From assembly GCA_934229385.1 (NCBI GenBank), contig CAKQDH010000001.1:124001-188000 (forward strand): a stretch of DNA of 64,000 nt, written 5' to 3'. Position 1 is the first letter of the stretch; every line of letters begins with the position of its first letter. This document shows positions 26,472 through 36,420 of the stretch, piece after piece. A program made the translations under genes and the position numbers. This DNA comes from an uncultured Oenococcus sp. (GTDB lineage: Bacteria; Bacillota; Bacilli; Lactobacillales; Lactobacillaceae). The notes beneath the pieces were generated by a model. It was not told the DNA's origin, did not search any database, and saw nothing but the letters and a program-made list of their open reading frames with translations.

Positions 26472-27487
26472 GAATTATTTCCTACTGGATTTCTATTTGA
26501 AACACGTTTTCTAAAAATATAGTACGTCCATCCAATATATAAAAGAACAACGGGCAAAAAAATGCAAACACTGATGGTCATTATTTTTAGGGTGTAAGGG
26601 CTAGAAGAACCATTAGTAATTAATAGATCGTATTTTTGATTAATAGTACTTACCATTAAACGAGGGAATAGACCAACAAAAATCATAGCTACAAGTGCAA
26701 CTAACGAAAAACCACTTGTGGTGAATGCAATACCTTCTTTACCCTTTAGGACCGAAATATGTCCGATAATAGTTAATAAAACTATTAAAACTATTAACAA
26801 TAAGGTAGCAACAAAATGAACTTTAAAAAAGTCAGTTTTAAAATACAAAAGAATAGCAAAAATAACTAAACCAATATATAAAACAGGATAAAGCCATTTT
26901 GCATAAAGTTTCACACGTTGACGTAATGGCCACTCGGTTTTTAATCCTATATAATTTAAACCGTGAAGATAGGCTATTAGAGCCATTGCAATACCAGCTA
27001 CAATTGAAAAAAGATTAACATAATTAGTAAATCCAGCCCATATATCTCCATTTTTATCAATTGGCATTCCTTGGATCATATCAATAAATACAACACCAAA
27101 TGTAAATGGTACGATAAAACTCCCAATAGCCAGTATCCAATTCCAGATATGTTTACTTTTTATTGAAACTCTTCCACGAAATTCGAAAGAAACTCCCCGT
27201 ATAATTAAAGCAAAAAGTATTAAAAAGAAAACAAGATAAAATCCAGAAAATAATGAAGAATACCAATAGGGAAATGAAGCAAACATAGATCCGCCAGCAG
27301 CTATTAACCAGACCTCATTACCATCCCAAACTGGTCCAATAGTTCTTACAATAAGGTCCCTTTCGCTATCATTTTTTGCCAATGTTTGAACAGACATACC
27401 TACTCCATAGTCAAATCCCTCTAAAAAAAAGAACCCAGCAAATAATACACCAATTACAATAAACCATACCAACTGAAGCGTAGTCAT
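26468..27487 (-). CDS. cydB: Cytochrome bd quinol oxidase subunit II
   Basis: CydB is the second membrane subunit of cytochrome bd, stabilising the haem-bearing subunit I. The 339-residue protein has about eight or nine membrane helices and the typical N-terminal signature FFLEGFDYGVGM (about residues 20-31), then GPVWDGNEVWLIAAGGSMF. It shares one base with the cydA stop (TAATG) and overlaps cydD by 4 bases. Length is standard. Confidence 0.96.
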   Translation of the reverse strand: MTTLQLVWFIVIGVLFAGFFFLEGFDYGVGMSVQTLAKNDSERDLIVRTIGPVWDGNEVWLIAAGGSMFASFPYWYSSLFSGFYLVFFLILFALIIRGVSFEFRGRVSIKSKHIWNWILAIGSFIVPFTFGVVFIDMIQGMPIDKNGDIWAGFTNYVNLFSIVAGIAMALIAYLHGLNYIGLKTEWPLRQRVKLYAKWLYPVLYIGLVIFAILLYFKTDFFKVHFVATLLLIVLIVLLTIIGHISVLKGKEGIAFTTSGFSLVALVAMIFVGLFPRLMVSTINQKYDLLITNGSSSPYTLKIMTISVCIFLPVVLLYIGWTYYIFRKRVSNRNPVGNNS

Positions 27488-28905
27488 TATTCAAATGCCC
27501 CCTTATTAAATGGATCTTCATCCTTTGACTTAACTTTTTTTATAAGTTCGTTATCTTTTTCTGGACCTATTTTTAGTTCTCGTATTATTAGAACGACCAT
27601 AACAATAGCAAGAGAAGAAAAAAGAAGAAAATAAATTATATTAGAGGTTAAAAGTGAAGAAACCGAAACACTAGGGGAAACACTTTGTTTTATAGTAAAT
27701 AAACCATAAACTGTCCATGGATATCTCCCCAGCTCTGTAACTAACCAACCAGCTGTATTAGTCATAAACGGCACAAAAGTACATAAAGCAACAATCCATA
27801 ACATCCATTTATGTCGATATAACAGCTGACTTTTCTTTCGTGTAAAAAGAAGCCCTAAAATTGATACGGCAAACATAACAAATCCAAAAATAGCCATAAT
27901 ATGAAAAGACCAAAATACTGTATTAACGGGAGGGTAATAATGGTTTTGATCTCCATATTTCTTCTCCAGGTGCTTATTAACTGAATCCATACCTTCAACT
28001 GAGCCAGAAGGCTTATGATAAGACAAAATACTCAAGATATAAGGGATTTCTATGGAAAACTTATTTTTGTGAGTTTTGGGACTATAAAAATCAATAACCT
28101 TCCAGGCTGCAGGACTACCAGTATTTTTAGTTTCTCCTTCAGTAGCAGCAAATTTCATAGGCTGATCATGAACTAATGCCCGCATTTGTAAATCACCTGC
28201 TCCTATTACTCCAAGTGATCCTACTAATGTAATAAGTAAACCGAGACGCATTGATTTTTTAAAAAATTTTATTTCTTTAAGGTTTTTCTTTAATAGTTGG
28301 AAAGCGGAAAGACCAGCAACAATCATTCCTCCCATTACAATAGCCCCAGCAAGAGTATGAGAGCATTCATACCAAGCTTGGCTATTAGAAGTTAACTTCG
28401 GAAAACTAGCCATTACAGCACGCCCACCAGAAATTTTGTAACCACTTGGATGTTGCATAAAAGCATTAGCCACAATAATCCAAAAAGCAGATAGCATTGA
28501 AGCAATTGTAACTAACCACATGAAAACCACATGAAGCCACGGTTTTACCATTTTCCAAGTAAACATCCATAAACCAAGAAATGTTGATTCCATAAAAAAA
28601 GCAAGTAGTGCTTCAATAGCAAGCGGAGCACCAAAAATATCACCCATAAATCGAGAATAATCAGACCAATTCATTCCAAATTGGAACTCTTGTATAATAC
28701 CGGTAACAACACCGACAGCAAAACTTAATAAAAAAATATTTCCCCAAAATCTTGCCATCCTAAGATATGTTTTACTTTTGGTAGTTACATAGATTGTTTC
28801 CATAATTGCAACTGCCAATGCCGTCCCAATTGAAAAAGGAACAAAGAAAAAATGAAAAATTGTGGTCATTGCAAATTGGAAACGCGCTAAACTAACGATT
28901 GTCAT
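27487..28905 (-). CDS. cydA: Cytochrome bd quinol oxidase subunit I
   Basis: CydA oxidises quinol and reduces O2 to water at haems b558, b595 and d. The start is ATG 28905, eight bases after GAGAGG, giving 472 residues. Visible key positions are His18 (equivalent of E. coli H19), Glu98 and Glu106 in IEALLAFFMES, His183 in CSHTLAGAIV, and the C-terminal GRYPW. The Q-loop is of the short form found in Gram-positives. The gene leads cydABDC-menA-ndh. The 212 bases upstream are AT-rich; TATAAT-like hexamers exist but no operator is convincing. Confidence 0.96.
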   Translation of the reverse strand: MTIVSLARFQFAMTTIFHFFFVPFSIGTALAVAIMETIYVTTKSKTYLRMARFWGNIFLLSFAVGVVTGIIQEFQFGMNWSDYSRFMGDIFGAPLAIEALLAFFMESTFLGLWMFTWKMVKPWLHVVFMWLVTIASMLSAFWIIVANAFMQHPSGYKISGGRAVMASFPKLTSNSQAWYECSHTLAGAIVMGGMIVAGLSAFQLLKKNLKEIKFFKKSMRLGLLITLVGSLGVIGAGDLQMRALVHDQPMKFAATEGETKNTGSPAAWKVIDFYSPKTHKNKFSIEIPYILSILSYHKPSGSVEGMDSVNKHLEKKYGDQNHYYPPVNTVFWSFHIMAIFGFVMFAVSILGLLFTRKKSQLLYRHKWMLWIVALCTFVPFMTNTAGWLVTELGRYPWTVYGLFTIKQSVSPSVSVSSLLTSNIIYFLLFSSLAIVMVVLIIRELKIGPEKDNELIKKVKSKDEDPFNKGAFE

Positions 28906-29117
28906 AGACAATTCCTCTCTAAATAAAAATAAGGCTATTTAATTTAATTATATATTAAAGCTTTTATTAATAGTAAAACAACTTTATTAAAAAATAAAAA
29001 TTATAATTACCTTAATAAAATCACTAGAAAATAAAATAAACTTGTCTATAACTTTTTTATTAAAACCAATAATAATTTATTGATTAATTATATCCTATTT
29101 AAACTAAAATATTTAAA

Positions 29118-30062
29118 TTATAATAAAATTTTTTTACTTTCAATTTTATCCTTCTGTAGTTGATTTTTTAATTTCAATAGTGAGGAAAATTTTTTTTGTG
29201 CTCTTAAAAATTTTATCCATGTAACAGAAATCTTTTCTCCATAGATATTTCCTATAAAATCAAAAATATTAATCTCTATAGTTAAAGGATTATTTTTCTT
29301 GATAGTTTCATTATTTCCTATAGAAGCCATCCCACCATATGACTTATTAATAAATTTTCCTGAAAAAATTTTAATTCGGACTACATAAACACCATTTTTA
29401 GGTAAAAGTTGAGGAGAAAATAAATCTTGATTAGCAGTGGGAAAACCAAGTGTACGACCTATTTTTCTGCCTCTTTTTACAATGCCAATAGTTTTATATT
29501 TATAACCTAATAATTTATCTGCACCCTTAATATCTCCCATATCTAGGAGTTTCCTAATTCTTGTAGAAGAAATTTTCTTTTTTGAATCCGTCCTCTTTTT
29601 TACTGAAACTACCTGAAATCTTCCTTTAGCATAATAGGGTAAATTGCTCATATTTGCTTCACTTTTATTTGAGCCATAAGTATGGTCAAAGCCAGCAACT
29701 ACAACTAAAGCACCCATTTTTACAATATAATTATCAACAAAATCCTGGGGCTTTTGTCTTGCAAAGGAAGAATCATAATCAATAATAAATAAATAGTTGA
29801 CCCCTAATTTTTTTATTTTCTCAATTTTTTTTTCAAAAGAAAGTATAGGTAATTTCAAATCAGGATTAGGAGAATAAAAACTTTTTGGAGAATAGCGATA
29901 AGTCAATAAAGCTAATGAAAGGTTTTTTTCTTTTGCTATTTTTTTTCCGGTTTTTATGACAGCTTGGTGGCCAAGATGAATACCGTCAAAATAGCCCATA
30001 ATTAAGACAACTTTATTGTTATTTTTATATGTATTTGGATATTTTAAATTAATTAATTTCAT
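29118..30062 (-). CDS. ribF: Bifunctional riboflavin kinase / FAD synthetase RibF
   Basis: RibF phosphorylates riboflavin to FMN and adenylates FMN to FAD. The 314-residue protein has the nucleotidyltransferase motif GYFDGIHLGHQAVI (about residues 23-36), the ISSTRIR-type motif KISSTRIRKLLDMG (about 163-176), and the C-terminal kinase domain with RTLGFPTANQ. It overlaps truB by 14 bases. In Firmicutes truB-ribF is normally followed by hrcA-grpE; here it is followed by the cyd unit, whose oxidoreductases themselves use FAD. Confidence 0.95.
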   Translation of the reverse strand: MKLINLKYPNTYKNNNKVVLIMGYFDGIHLGHQAVIKTGKKIAKEKNLSLALLTYRYSPKSFYSPNPDLKLPILSFEKKIEKIKKLGVNYLFIIDYDSSFARQKPQDFVDNYIVKMGALVVVAGFDHTYGSNKSEANMSNLPYYAKGRFQVVSVKKRTDSKKKISSTRIRKLLDMGDIKGADKLLGYKYKTIGIVKRGRKIGRTLGFPTANQDLFSPQLLPKNGVYVVRIKIFSGKFINKSYGGMASIGNNETIKKNNPLTIEINIFDFIGNIYGEKISVTWIKFLRAQKKFSSLLKLKNQLQKDKIESKKILL

Positions 30063-30951
30063 GAATAAGCATTACTTTAGGTTTATATATTTTTTTACCT
30101 GAATCATATTTATATAAAGCTTGAAATTTATTTTTATAAAATATTCTAATCAAATATGACCTTGATAAAGTGCTATTGAAAAACCCTCCATTTTTAACTT
30201 TCTTCCACAATGATGCTTTAATATTTATTTTGGGAACATCAGTAAGTATATTTTCTAAAGGTATGGTCAATTTATTAATTTGTTTATAACTTAAAATTTT
30301 TTTAAAATTATAAGCCTGATTAACGCTATATTTACCAACTTTAATCCTCCTTAATTTTTTTAATACTGATGGAACTAATAATCTCTTTCCAAAATCATTA
30401 ACTAAGGTTCTTATATAACTTCCCTTAGAAACAGAAGCAAAAAAATTAATATATTGTTTTCCATTTTTTTTATCAAATTTACTAGAACCAATTTGATAAA
30501 ATTTTTGTATTATGATTTTACGTGATTTACGTTTAACTTTTTTACCTTGCCTAGCTAAATCATACAAACGTTGGCCATGAACCTTTACAGCTGAAAACAT
30601 CGGCGGGGTTTGTAAATAAGGACCAATAAAACTTTCGAAATTTTTTTTTAATTTATTATCGCTGAAGGGCTTATCTAATCGTTTTTTGTTGGTAATTTCC
30701 CCATCCATATCTTGGGTATTAGTATCTATACCCAATATCATTTTTCCAATATATTGTTTTTGATTTAACTGTAAACAATTTATTAACTTAGTTGCCTTAC
30801 CCAAAGCGATAATTAACAAACCGGTAACAGAAGGATCTAATGTACCAGTATGACCAACTCTCTTTTGTTTAGAAAAATAACGAATTTTTTTTATAATATC
30901 AAAACTAGTAAATCCTGCAGGCTTATCAACTAAAATAATACCATTTAACAT
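30049..30951 (-). CDS. truB: tRNA pseudouridine(55) synthase TruB
   Basis: TruB makes pseudouridine 55 in the T-loop of tRNAs. From the family-like start MLNGIILVDKPAGFTSFD (ATG 30951) it is 300 residues, with the catalytic motif GHTGTLDPSVTGLLI and SVKVHGQRLYDLARQG-type continuation AVKVHGQRLYDLA. A frame from ATG 30969 adds six residues atypical of TruB. Neither start has a Shine-Dalgarno. The upstream fusA terminator ends next to 30969, and a TTGAGA/TACAAT pair (19-base spacer) would start transcription a few bases before ATG 30951, so a near-leaderless message is possible. It overlaps ribF by 14 bases. Confidence 0.94.
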   Translation of the reverse strand: MLNGIILVDKPAGFTSFDIIKKIRYFSKQKRVGHTGTLDPSVTGLLIIALGKATKLINCLQLNQKQYIGKMILGIDTNTQDMDGEITNKKRLDKPFSDNKLKKNFESFIGPYLQTPPMFSAVKVHGQRLYDLARQGKKVKRKSRKIIIQKFYQIGSSKFDKKNGKQYINFFASVSKGSYIRTLVNDFGKRLLVPSVLKKLRRIKVGKYSVNQAYNFKKILSYKQINKLTIPLENILTDVPKINIKASLWKKVKNGGFFNSTLSRSYLIRIFYKNKFQALYKYDSGKKIYKPKVMLIHEIN

Positions 30952-30969
30952 ACAAAGACAATTGTACAT

Positions 30970-31001
30970 AAAAAAAAACGAAATTTCTCAAAATTCCGTT
31001 T
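30970..31001 (-). terminator. Rho-independent terminator of rpsL-rpsG-fusA
   Basis: On the minus strand AAACGGAATTT pairs with AAATTTCGTTT (one G-U) around a TGAG loop and is followed by nine T. It starts about eight bases after the fusA stop and ends at the upstream edge of truB. Confidence 0.85.
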
Positions 31002-31008
31002 TTTAAAT

Positions 31009-33126
31009 TTATTTTTCTTTTTCTTTCCCAGAATTTTTAATAATCTGTTCTTGAACTTTTTTAGGAACAGCAGCGTAATGATCAAAAAACATTTGGAAAG
31101 TTCCTCTACCTTTAGTAGCAGATCTTAAAGTAGTTGTGTAACCAAACATTTCTGCCAAAGGAATTAAAGAAGTAATTTCAATATTATTTCCATGATTATC
31201 TTGTTTTTGAATTTCACCACGTCGCGCAGAGATATGTCCCATCACATCTCCTAAATTTTCTGTTGGACAAACTATAGAAACTTTCATAACAGGTTCTAAT
31301 ATAACAGCTCCCGCTGTTTTAGCAGCTTGCCTTAAAGACATAGATGCTGCAATCTTAAACGCAGCTTCAGAGGAATCAACTTCATGATAACTCCCATCGT
31401 ATAACTTAGCTTTTAAATCTACTATTGGGTATCCAGCTAAAGGACCTGACTCCATTGATTCTTTTAAACCTTGTTGAACAGATGGTATATATTCTCTTGG
31501 AACAGTTCCACCTACGATAGCATTTTCAAATTCAAATCCTTTCCCTTCTTCATTAGGAGAGAATTTTATCCAAACATCACCATATTGGCCACGACCACCT
31601 GATTGTCTAACATATCTACCTTGAGCTTTTACTGTTTTTGTAAAGGCTTCTCTATAAGCAACTTCTGGTGTACCAACATTTACGTCTACATTAAATTCAC
31701 GACGCATTCTTTCTACCATAACATTCAGATGTAACTCACCCATTCCAGAAATTAAAGTTTGTCCTGTATCTGAATTGGTTTCTGAATGAAAAGAAGGATC
31801 TTCTTCCGATAATTTTTGTAGTGCCTCAGCCATTTTTTCTTGGTCTGCCTTGGTTTTAGGCTCAATAGCCATTTGAATAACAGGATCAGGAAAATCCATT
31901 GATTCTAAAATTAATGGATGGTCACTATCAGTTAATGAATCACCAGTTGAAGTAGTTTTTAAACCAATTGCAGCAGCTATATCTCCAGAAAATACTTCGG
32001 GAATCTCTGTTCTAGTTATAGCATGCATCTGTAAAAGACGCCCTACTCGTTCACGTTTATCTCGAGTAGTATTCCTTATATATGTTCCAGACTTAAGAGA
32101 ACCAGTATAAACTCGAAGAAAAGTGAGACGACCTACATAAGGGTCAGTCATTATTTTAAAAGCTAAAGCAGCAAAAGGTTTTTTATCATCAGCTTTCAAA
32201 TCAACTTCTTTATCTGTATTAGGATCTTTAGCAGTATAAGGACGAACTTCTAAAGGAGACGGAAGATAATCTACAACAGCATCAAGCAAAAGTTGAATCC
32301 CCTTATCTTTATAGGCAGATCCTACTAAAACAGGATAAAATTTTAAATTAATCGTAGCTCGCCTAATAGCAGCTTTTAAAGTATCAACAGAAATTTCATC
32401 TTCATCAAGGTATTTTTCCATTAATTCATCATCAACATCAGCAACAGCTTCAATTAATTCTTCTCGTTTCTCTTCCACTAGCTTTTTTAAATTATCAGGA
32501 ATGGGCCGAGTTTCCCATTTTGTTCCCAATTTATTATCTGGGAACCAAGCTTTCCGAGTAATTAAGTCAATCACTCCTTTAAAATTATCTTCAGCTCCAA
32601 TAGGCCATTGAATGGCTTTAGCATTAACATCTAACCTTTTTTTAAGAGAGTCAACTGACATCTGAAAATCAGCACCTAATTTATCCATTTTATTAACAAA
32701 TACAATTCTCGGTACTGAAAAATTAGTAGCTTGACGCCAAACTGTTTCCGTTTGTGGTTCTACACCAGCTGCGCCATCTAAAACAGTAATAGCTCCATCT
32801 AAAACTCTAAGAGCTCTTTCAACCTCTACCGTAAAATCAACATGGCCTGGTGTATCTATTATATTTATCCTATAGGGTTTATTCTCAAATTGATTTTCAA
32901 ATCCACCCCATCTAGCTGTAGTAGCAGCAGATTGAATAGTTATTCCACGTTCTTTTTCTTGATCCATAAAATCCATCTGAGAATTTCCCTCATGGGTTTC
33001 ACCTATTTTATGAATCTTTTTCGTATAATAAAGAATACGCTCAGTAGCAGTAGTTTTACCCGCATCTATATGTGCTACAATTCCAATATTACGAGTTCTT
33101 TGAAGAGGGTATGCACGACCAACCAT
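31009..33126 (-). CDS. fusA: Elongation factor G
   Basis: EF-G drives ribosomal translocation and, with RRF, recycling. The 705-residue protein has full family length. G1 is [10 protein letters not shown]3 is [17 protein letters not shown]4 is [10 protein letters not shown], and domain IV shows [12 protein letters not shown]. It is the third gene of rpsL-rpsG-fusA, starting after 61 bases. The tuf gene that often follows is not here; a terminator closes the unit. Confidence 0.98.
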   Translation of the reverse strand: MVGRAYPLQRTRNIGIVAHIDAGKTTATERILYYTKKIHKIGETHEGNSQMDFMDQEKERGITIQSAATTARWGGFENQFENKPYRINIIDTPGHVDFTVEVERALRVLDGAITVLDGAAGVEPQTETVWRQATNFSVPRIVFVNKMDKLGADFQMSVDSLKKRLDVNAKAIQWPIGAEDNFKGVIDLITRKAWFPDNKLGTKWETRPIPDNLKKLVEEKREELIEAVADVDDELMEKYLDEDEISVDTLKAAIRRATINLKFYPVLVGSAYKDKGIQLLLDAVVDYLPSPLEVRPYTAKDPNTDKEVDLKADDKKPFAALAFKIMTDPYVGRLTFLRVYTGSLKSGTYIRNTTRDKRERVGRLLQMHAITRTEIPEVFSGDIAAAIGLKTTSTGDSLTDSDHPLILESMDFPDPVIQMAIEPKTKADQEKMAEALQKLSEEDPSFHSETNSDTGQTLISGMGELHLNVMVERMRREFNVDVNVGTPEVAYREAFTKTVKAQGRYVRQSGGRGQYGDVWIKFSPNEEGKGFEFENAIVGGTVPREYIPSVQQGLKESMESGPLAGYPIVDLKAKLYDGSYHEVDSSEAAFKIAASMSLRQAAKTAGAVILEPVMKVSIVCPTENLGDVMGHISARRGEIQKQDNHGNNIEITSLIPLAEMFGYTTTLRSATKGRGTFQMFFDHYAAVPKKVQEQIIKNSGKEKEK

Positions 33127-33187
33127 TCGATTCTCCTTATTAAAAATTTTAAACTTAAATAATGATGACTATTTTTTTGCAATATTT

Positions 33188-33658
33188 TTACCAACGATAA
33201 TGAGCAAATGCTCTATTAGCTTCAGCCATTCTATGAGTATCATCCTTCTTTTTAACAGATGAACCAGTTCCATTAGCAGCATCCATAATTTCTTTTGCTA
33301 AACGTTCTTCCATAGTTCTTTCTGAACGAAGACGAGCGTATTGAACTATCCAACGTAAGCCCAACGTGGTGCGTCTTTCAGGACGAACTTCTATAGGAAC
33401 CTGATAGTTTGACCCTCCAACACGGCGAGCCTTTACTTCTAAAACAGGCATTACATTTTCCATCGCTTGTTGAAATACATCAACCGGCTCTTTTTCCGTT
33501 TTCTTTTGAATCTGATTAAATGCTTTATATAAAATAGAAGACGCTGTACCACGTTTACCATCAATCATTAATTTATTAATAAGTCGACTAACCAATTTTG
33601 AATTATAAATAGGATCAGGCAACACTTCTTGCCTTTTTGTATAAGCTTTTCTAGGCAT
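33188..33658 (-). CDS. rpsG: 30S ribosomal protein S7
   Basis: S7 nucleates assembly of the 30S head and contacts tRNA in the E site. The 156-residue protein is standard: [19 protein letters not shown] at the start, [16 protein letters not shown] motif [15 protein letters not shown], and AFAHYRW at the end. It lies 23 bases after rpsL and has a plain AGGAG before ATG. In many bacteria S7 represses this operon; no such site was identified. Confidence 0.98.
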   Translation of the reverse strand: MPRKAYTKRQEVLPDPIYNSKLVSRLINKLMIDGKRGTASSILYKAFNQIQKKTEKEPVDVFQQAMENVMPVLEVKARRVGGSNYQVPIEVRPERRTTLGLRWIVQYARLRSERTMEERLAKEIMDAANGTGSSVKKKDDTHRMAEANRAFAHYRW

Positions 33659-33681
33659 ATTTACTCCTTATTTTTTATTTT

Positions 33682-34098
33682 TCACTTTTTCTTTGGACGC
33701 TTTGCACCATATTTTGAACGACCACTCCGTCGACCTTCAACACCCGCTGTATCTAATGCACCACGAATGATATGATATCTAACTCCTGGCAAGTCTTTAA
33801 CACGGCCGCCTTGAATCAAAACCACAGAATGTTCTTGAAGGTTATGACCTATTCCAGGAATATAAGCGGTAACCTCATGTTGATTAGAAAGACGAACACG
33901 AGCATATTTTCTTAAAGCAGAATTAGGTTTTTTAGGAGTCATGGTACCAACACGAGTAGCTACTCCCCTTTTTTGAGGTGAATAGTTTTTAGTTTGTCTC
34001 CTTGCTATTGAATTATATCCGAAACTTAAAGCTGGTACACTGGACTTAGAAACTCTTGATTTACGAGGTTTTCTAACTAGTTGATTAATAGTTGGCAT
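33682..34098 (-). CDS. rpsL: 30S ribosomal protein S12
   Basis: S12 monitors codon-anticodon pairing in the decoding centre. The 138-residue protein has [17 protein letters not shown], the loop [13 protein letters not shown] and [17 protein letters not shown]. Lys in KKPNSALRK and in the GRVKDLPG loop, the positions changed in streptomycin-resistant strains, are the wild-type residues. It is the first gene of the unit, behind a strong promoter and a leader of about 145 bases. AAGGAG precedes the ATG. Confidence 0.98.
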   Translation of the reverse strand: MPTINQLVRKPRKSRVSKSSVPALSFGYNSIARRQTKNYSPQKRGVATRVGTMTPKKPNSALRKYARVRLSNQHEVTAYIPGIGHNLQEHSVVLIQGGRVKDLPGVRYHIIRGALDTAGVEGRRSGRSKYGAKRPKKK

Positions 34099-34251
34099 TT
34101 TTAAATTCTCCTTTATTTATTTTATTAATTATATTTATATTTTTTAAAGCTTTTATATTTTTATTGAAAATCTATTATCCACAGGACCAGGCGTGTCTAT
34201 TACCACTATAAACGAGCTTTATCTTATTTTTTACGCCCAAAACACTGCTGT

Positions 34252-34281
34252 ATTATATAACAATAATAACTAAAACGTCAA
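34252..34281 (-). promoter_or_regulatory. Promoter of rpsL-rpsG-fusA
   Basis: A TTGACG -35 (34276-34281) and TATAAT -10 (34252-34257) are separated by 18 bases. The predicted start gives a 5' leader of about 145 bases with GGGCG/CGCC complementarity near its start, which could hold a control structure. Confidence 0.75.
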
Positions 34282-34366
34282 TTTATATTATAAAAATTTA
34301 AAAAACCTGTAATTAATTATAATATTTTAATTATACAATTAAAGTCTAAATTTATAAAGAAACCGT

Positions 34367-36358
34367 TTAATTTTTATTACTTACAATTTTAGGATTTGTC
34401 CAACTAGCAAAATCACATTTAGGGTAACGTGAACAACCATAAAAAGTTCTTCCCTTTTTAGTATGTTTAACTATAACATCCCCAATTTTACATTTTGGAC
34501 ATTTAATACCAATTTTTTTCATAATTGATTTAGTTCCATGGCATTCAGGAAAACGTGCACAAGCATAAAATTCCCCTCTTCGAGAACGTCTAATTAACAT
34601 GAGACCACCACATATATTACATAATACTGGTGCAATTCTATCAAAAACCGGAACTTCCTTTAAATACTTATTTGCAGAATCTACTTCTTTTTTAAATGGC
34701 TTATAAAACTGATCAATTACTTTTTGCCATTTTATATTACCGGTTTCTACTTTATCTAATTCGTTTTCAATTCTCGAAGTAAATTGGTAGTCAGCAACTT
34801 CGGGGAAAGATTTCTTAACAACTTTTTGAACTACACCACCTAAATCAGTAGGTATTATTTTTTTCTTTTCGAAACCTATATACCCTCTTCTTTGTAAAGT
34901 ATCCATAGTTGGGGCATAAGTTGAAGGACGACCAACACCCAATTCCTCTAATTTCTTAATTAAAGTTGCTTCACTGTATCTAGCTGGGGGTTGAGTAAAG
35001 TGTTGTTTTGGAAATAATTCAATAAGTTTTATTTTATCCCCCTCTTTAAGTGGTGGCAAAAGGTTATCTTTAGAAGAAAAATTTTTTAAAACCTCAGTCC
35101 AACCATTAAACAAAACTCTAACGCCTCTTGCTTCCCAAAAAACATTATTTTGTTTTATTAAAAATGTCCTATTTTCAATTTTTTGGCTTTCCATTTGACT
35201 TGCAATTAATCTTGTCCAAATCAATCTATAAAGTCGGAACTGGTCTCTTGTTAAATAATTCTTTATTTTAGAAGGTACATAAAAAATATTAGTAGGCCTA
35301 ACAGCTTCATGAGCATCTTGAACGTTTCCAGACTTTTTTACCTTGTTTTTAAGATGATAAAACTTTTTGCCAAACTCATTAACAATATATTTCTTTGACA
35401 TATCTTGAGCAGTTTTAGATAGTCTAGTAGAATCTGTACGCATATAAGTAATTAAACCAACATTACCAGTTTTGGGTAAACTAATACCTTCATATAATTG
35501 TTGGGCAACTCTCATTGTTCTTCTTGCATGAAAATTGAGAATAGTATTAGCAGCTTGTTGTAAAGTTGAAGTAGTAAAAGGGTTTGGAGCTTTTCTTTGA
35601 GACTTTTTAAAAGAAACTTTATCTATTAAAAAATCTTTTTTCTTATCAATTAAACTAATTATATGTGAAACATCTTTTTTAGCAGTTAGTTTAATTTTTT
35701 TATTTTTAATCCCATAAAAAGAAGCTTTAAATTTACGCCTTTTGAAACCAAAAGAAGAATCAAGAGACCAATATTCTTGAGGCTTAAAAGAAACAATCTT
35801 TTTTTCCTTATTTAAAATAAGACCCAAAGCTACAGATTGAACTCTTCCTGCCGACAAGCCTCTTTTAACCTTTTTCCAAAGAATAGGGCTAATTGAATAA
35901 CCAACTAGCCTATCTAAAATTCTCCTGGCTTGTTGAGAATCAACAAGATTTGATTCTATAGATCTTGGTTTCTTAAAAGCATTTCTTACAGCGTTTTTTG
36001 TGATTTCATTAAAAGTCACACGGTTTTTACCATTTTTAGACAACCCAAGCAGATAACCCAAATGCCATGCAATCGCTTCCCCTTCTCGATCAGGATCAGA
36101 AGCAATATATGTAATAGAAGCCGATTTGGAAGCCTTTTTTAAAGAATTGATAAGTGGAGCTTTTCCACGAATATTTATATACTTCGGTTTATAATTATCT
36201 TTAACATCAACACCTAACCTAGATTTAGGTAAATCACGAACATGGCCCATTGAGGCTAACACATTGTAATTTTTACCTAAATAATTTTTTATTGTTTTAG
36301 CCTTCGAAGGGCTTTCTACAATAACAAGATTCTTCTGTTTTTTGTTTTTTACTTTCAC
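34367..36358 (-). CDS. topA: DNA topoisomerase I
   Basis: TopA relaxes negative supercoils by a 5'-phosphotyrosine intermediate. The 663-residue protein has the TOPRIM domain (IVESPSKAKTI, ASDPDREGEAIAWHL), the active-site motif GLITYMRTDSTRLS with the catalytic Tyr, and two C-terminal zinc ribbons (CNICGG...CARFPEC and CPKCKIG...CSRYPKC). It is slightly shorter than the usual 690-710, with two rather than three clear zinc ribbons. dprA, normally between rnhB and topA in lactobacilli, is absent. Minus-strand order is yozE-rbgA-rnhB-topA. Confidence 0.96.
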   Translation of the reverse strand: MKVKNKKQKNLVIVESPSKAKTIKNYLGKNYNVLASMGHVRDLPKSRLGVDVKDNYKPKYINIRGKAPLINSLKKASKSASITYIASDPDREGEAIAWHLGYLLGLSKNGKNRVTFNEITKNAVRNAFKKPRSIESNLVDSQQARRILDRLVGYSISPILWKKVKRGLSAGRVQSVALGLILNKEKKIVSFKPQEYWSLDSSFGFKRRKFKASFYGIKNKKIKLTAKKDVSHIISLIDKKKDFLIDKVSFKKSQRKAPNPFTTSTLQQAANTILNFHARRTMRVAQQLYEGISLPKTGNVGLITYMRTDSTRLSKTAQDMSKKYIVNEFGKKFYHLKNKVKKSGNVQDAHEAVRPTNIFYVPSKIKNYLTRDQFRLYRLIWTRLIASQMESQKIENRTFLIKQNNVFWEARGVRVLFNGWTEVLKNFSSKDNLLPPLKEGDKIKLIELFPKQHFTQPPARYSEATLIKKLEELGVGRPSTYAPTMDTLQRRGYIGFEKKKIIPTDLGGVVQKVVKKSFPEVADYQFTSRIENELDKVETGNIKWQKVIDQFYKPFKKEVDSANKYLKEVPVFDRIAPVLCNICGGLMLIRRSRRGEFYACARFPECHGTKSIMKKIGIKCPKCKIGDVIVKHTKKGRTFYGCSRYPKCDFASWTNPKIVSNKN

Positions 36359-36420
36359 GAATATCAGTCTACACTAAATGTCAAGAGTTAATATAAAAAA
36401 ATTATATATAAAAAAATTTT

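Noticed and set aside
28906..29117. Operator (Rex, CcpA or similar) upstream of cydA
   Set aside because: Only AT-rich sequence and weak promoter-like hexamers are visible; no palindrome matches a known consensus well enough.
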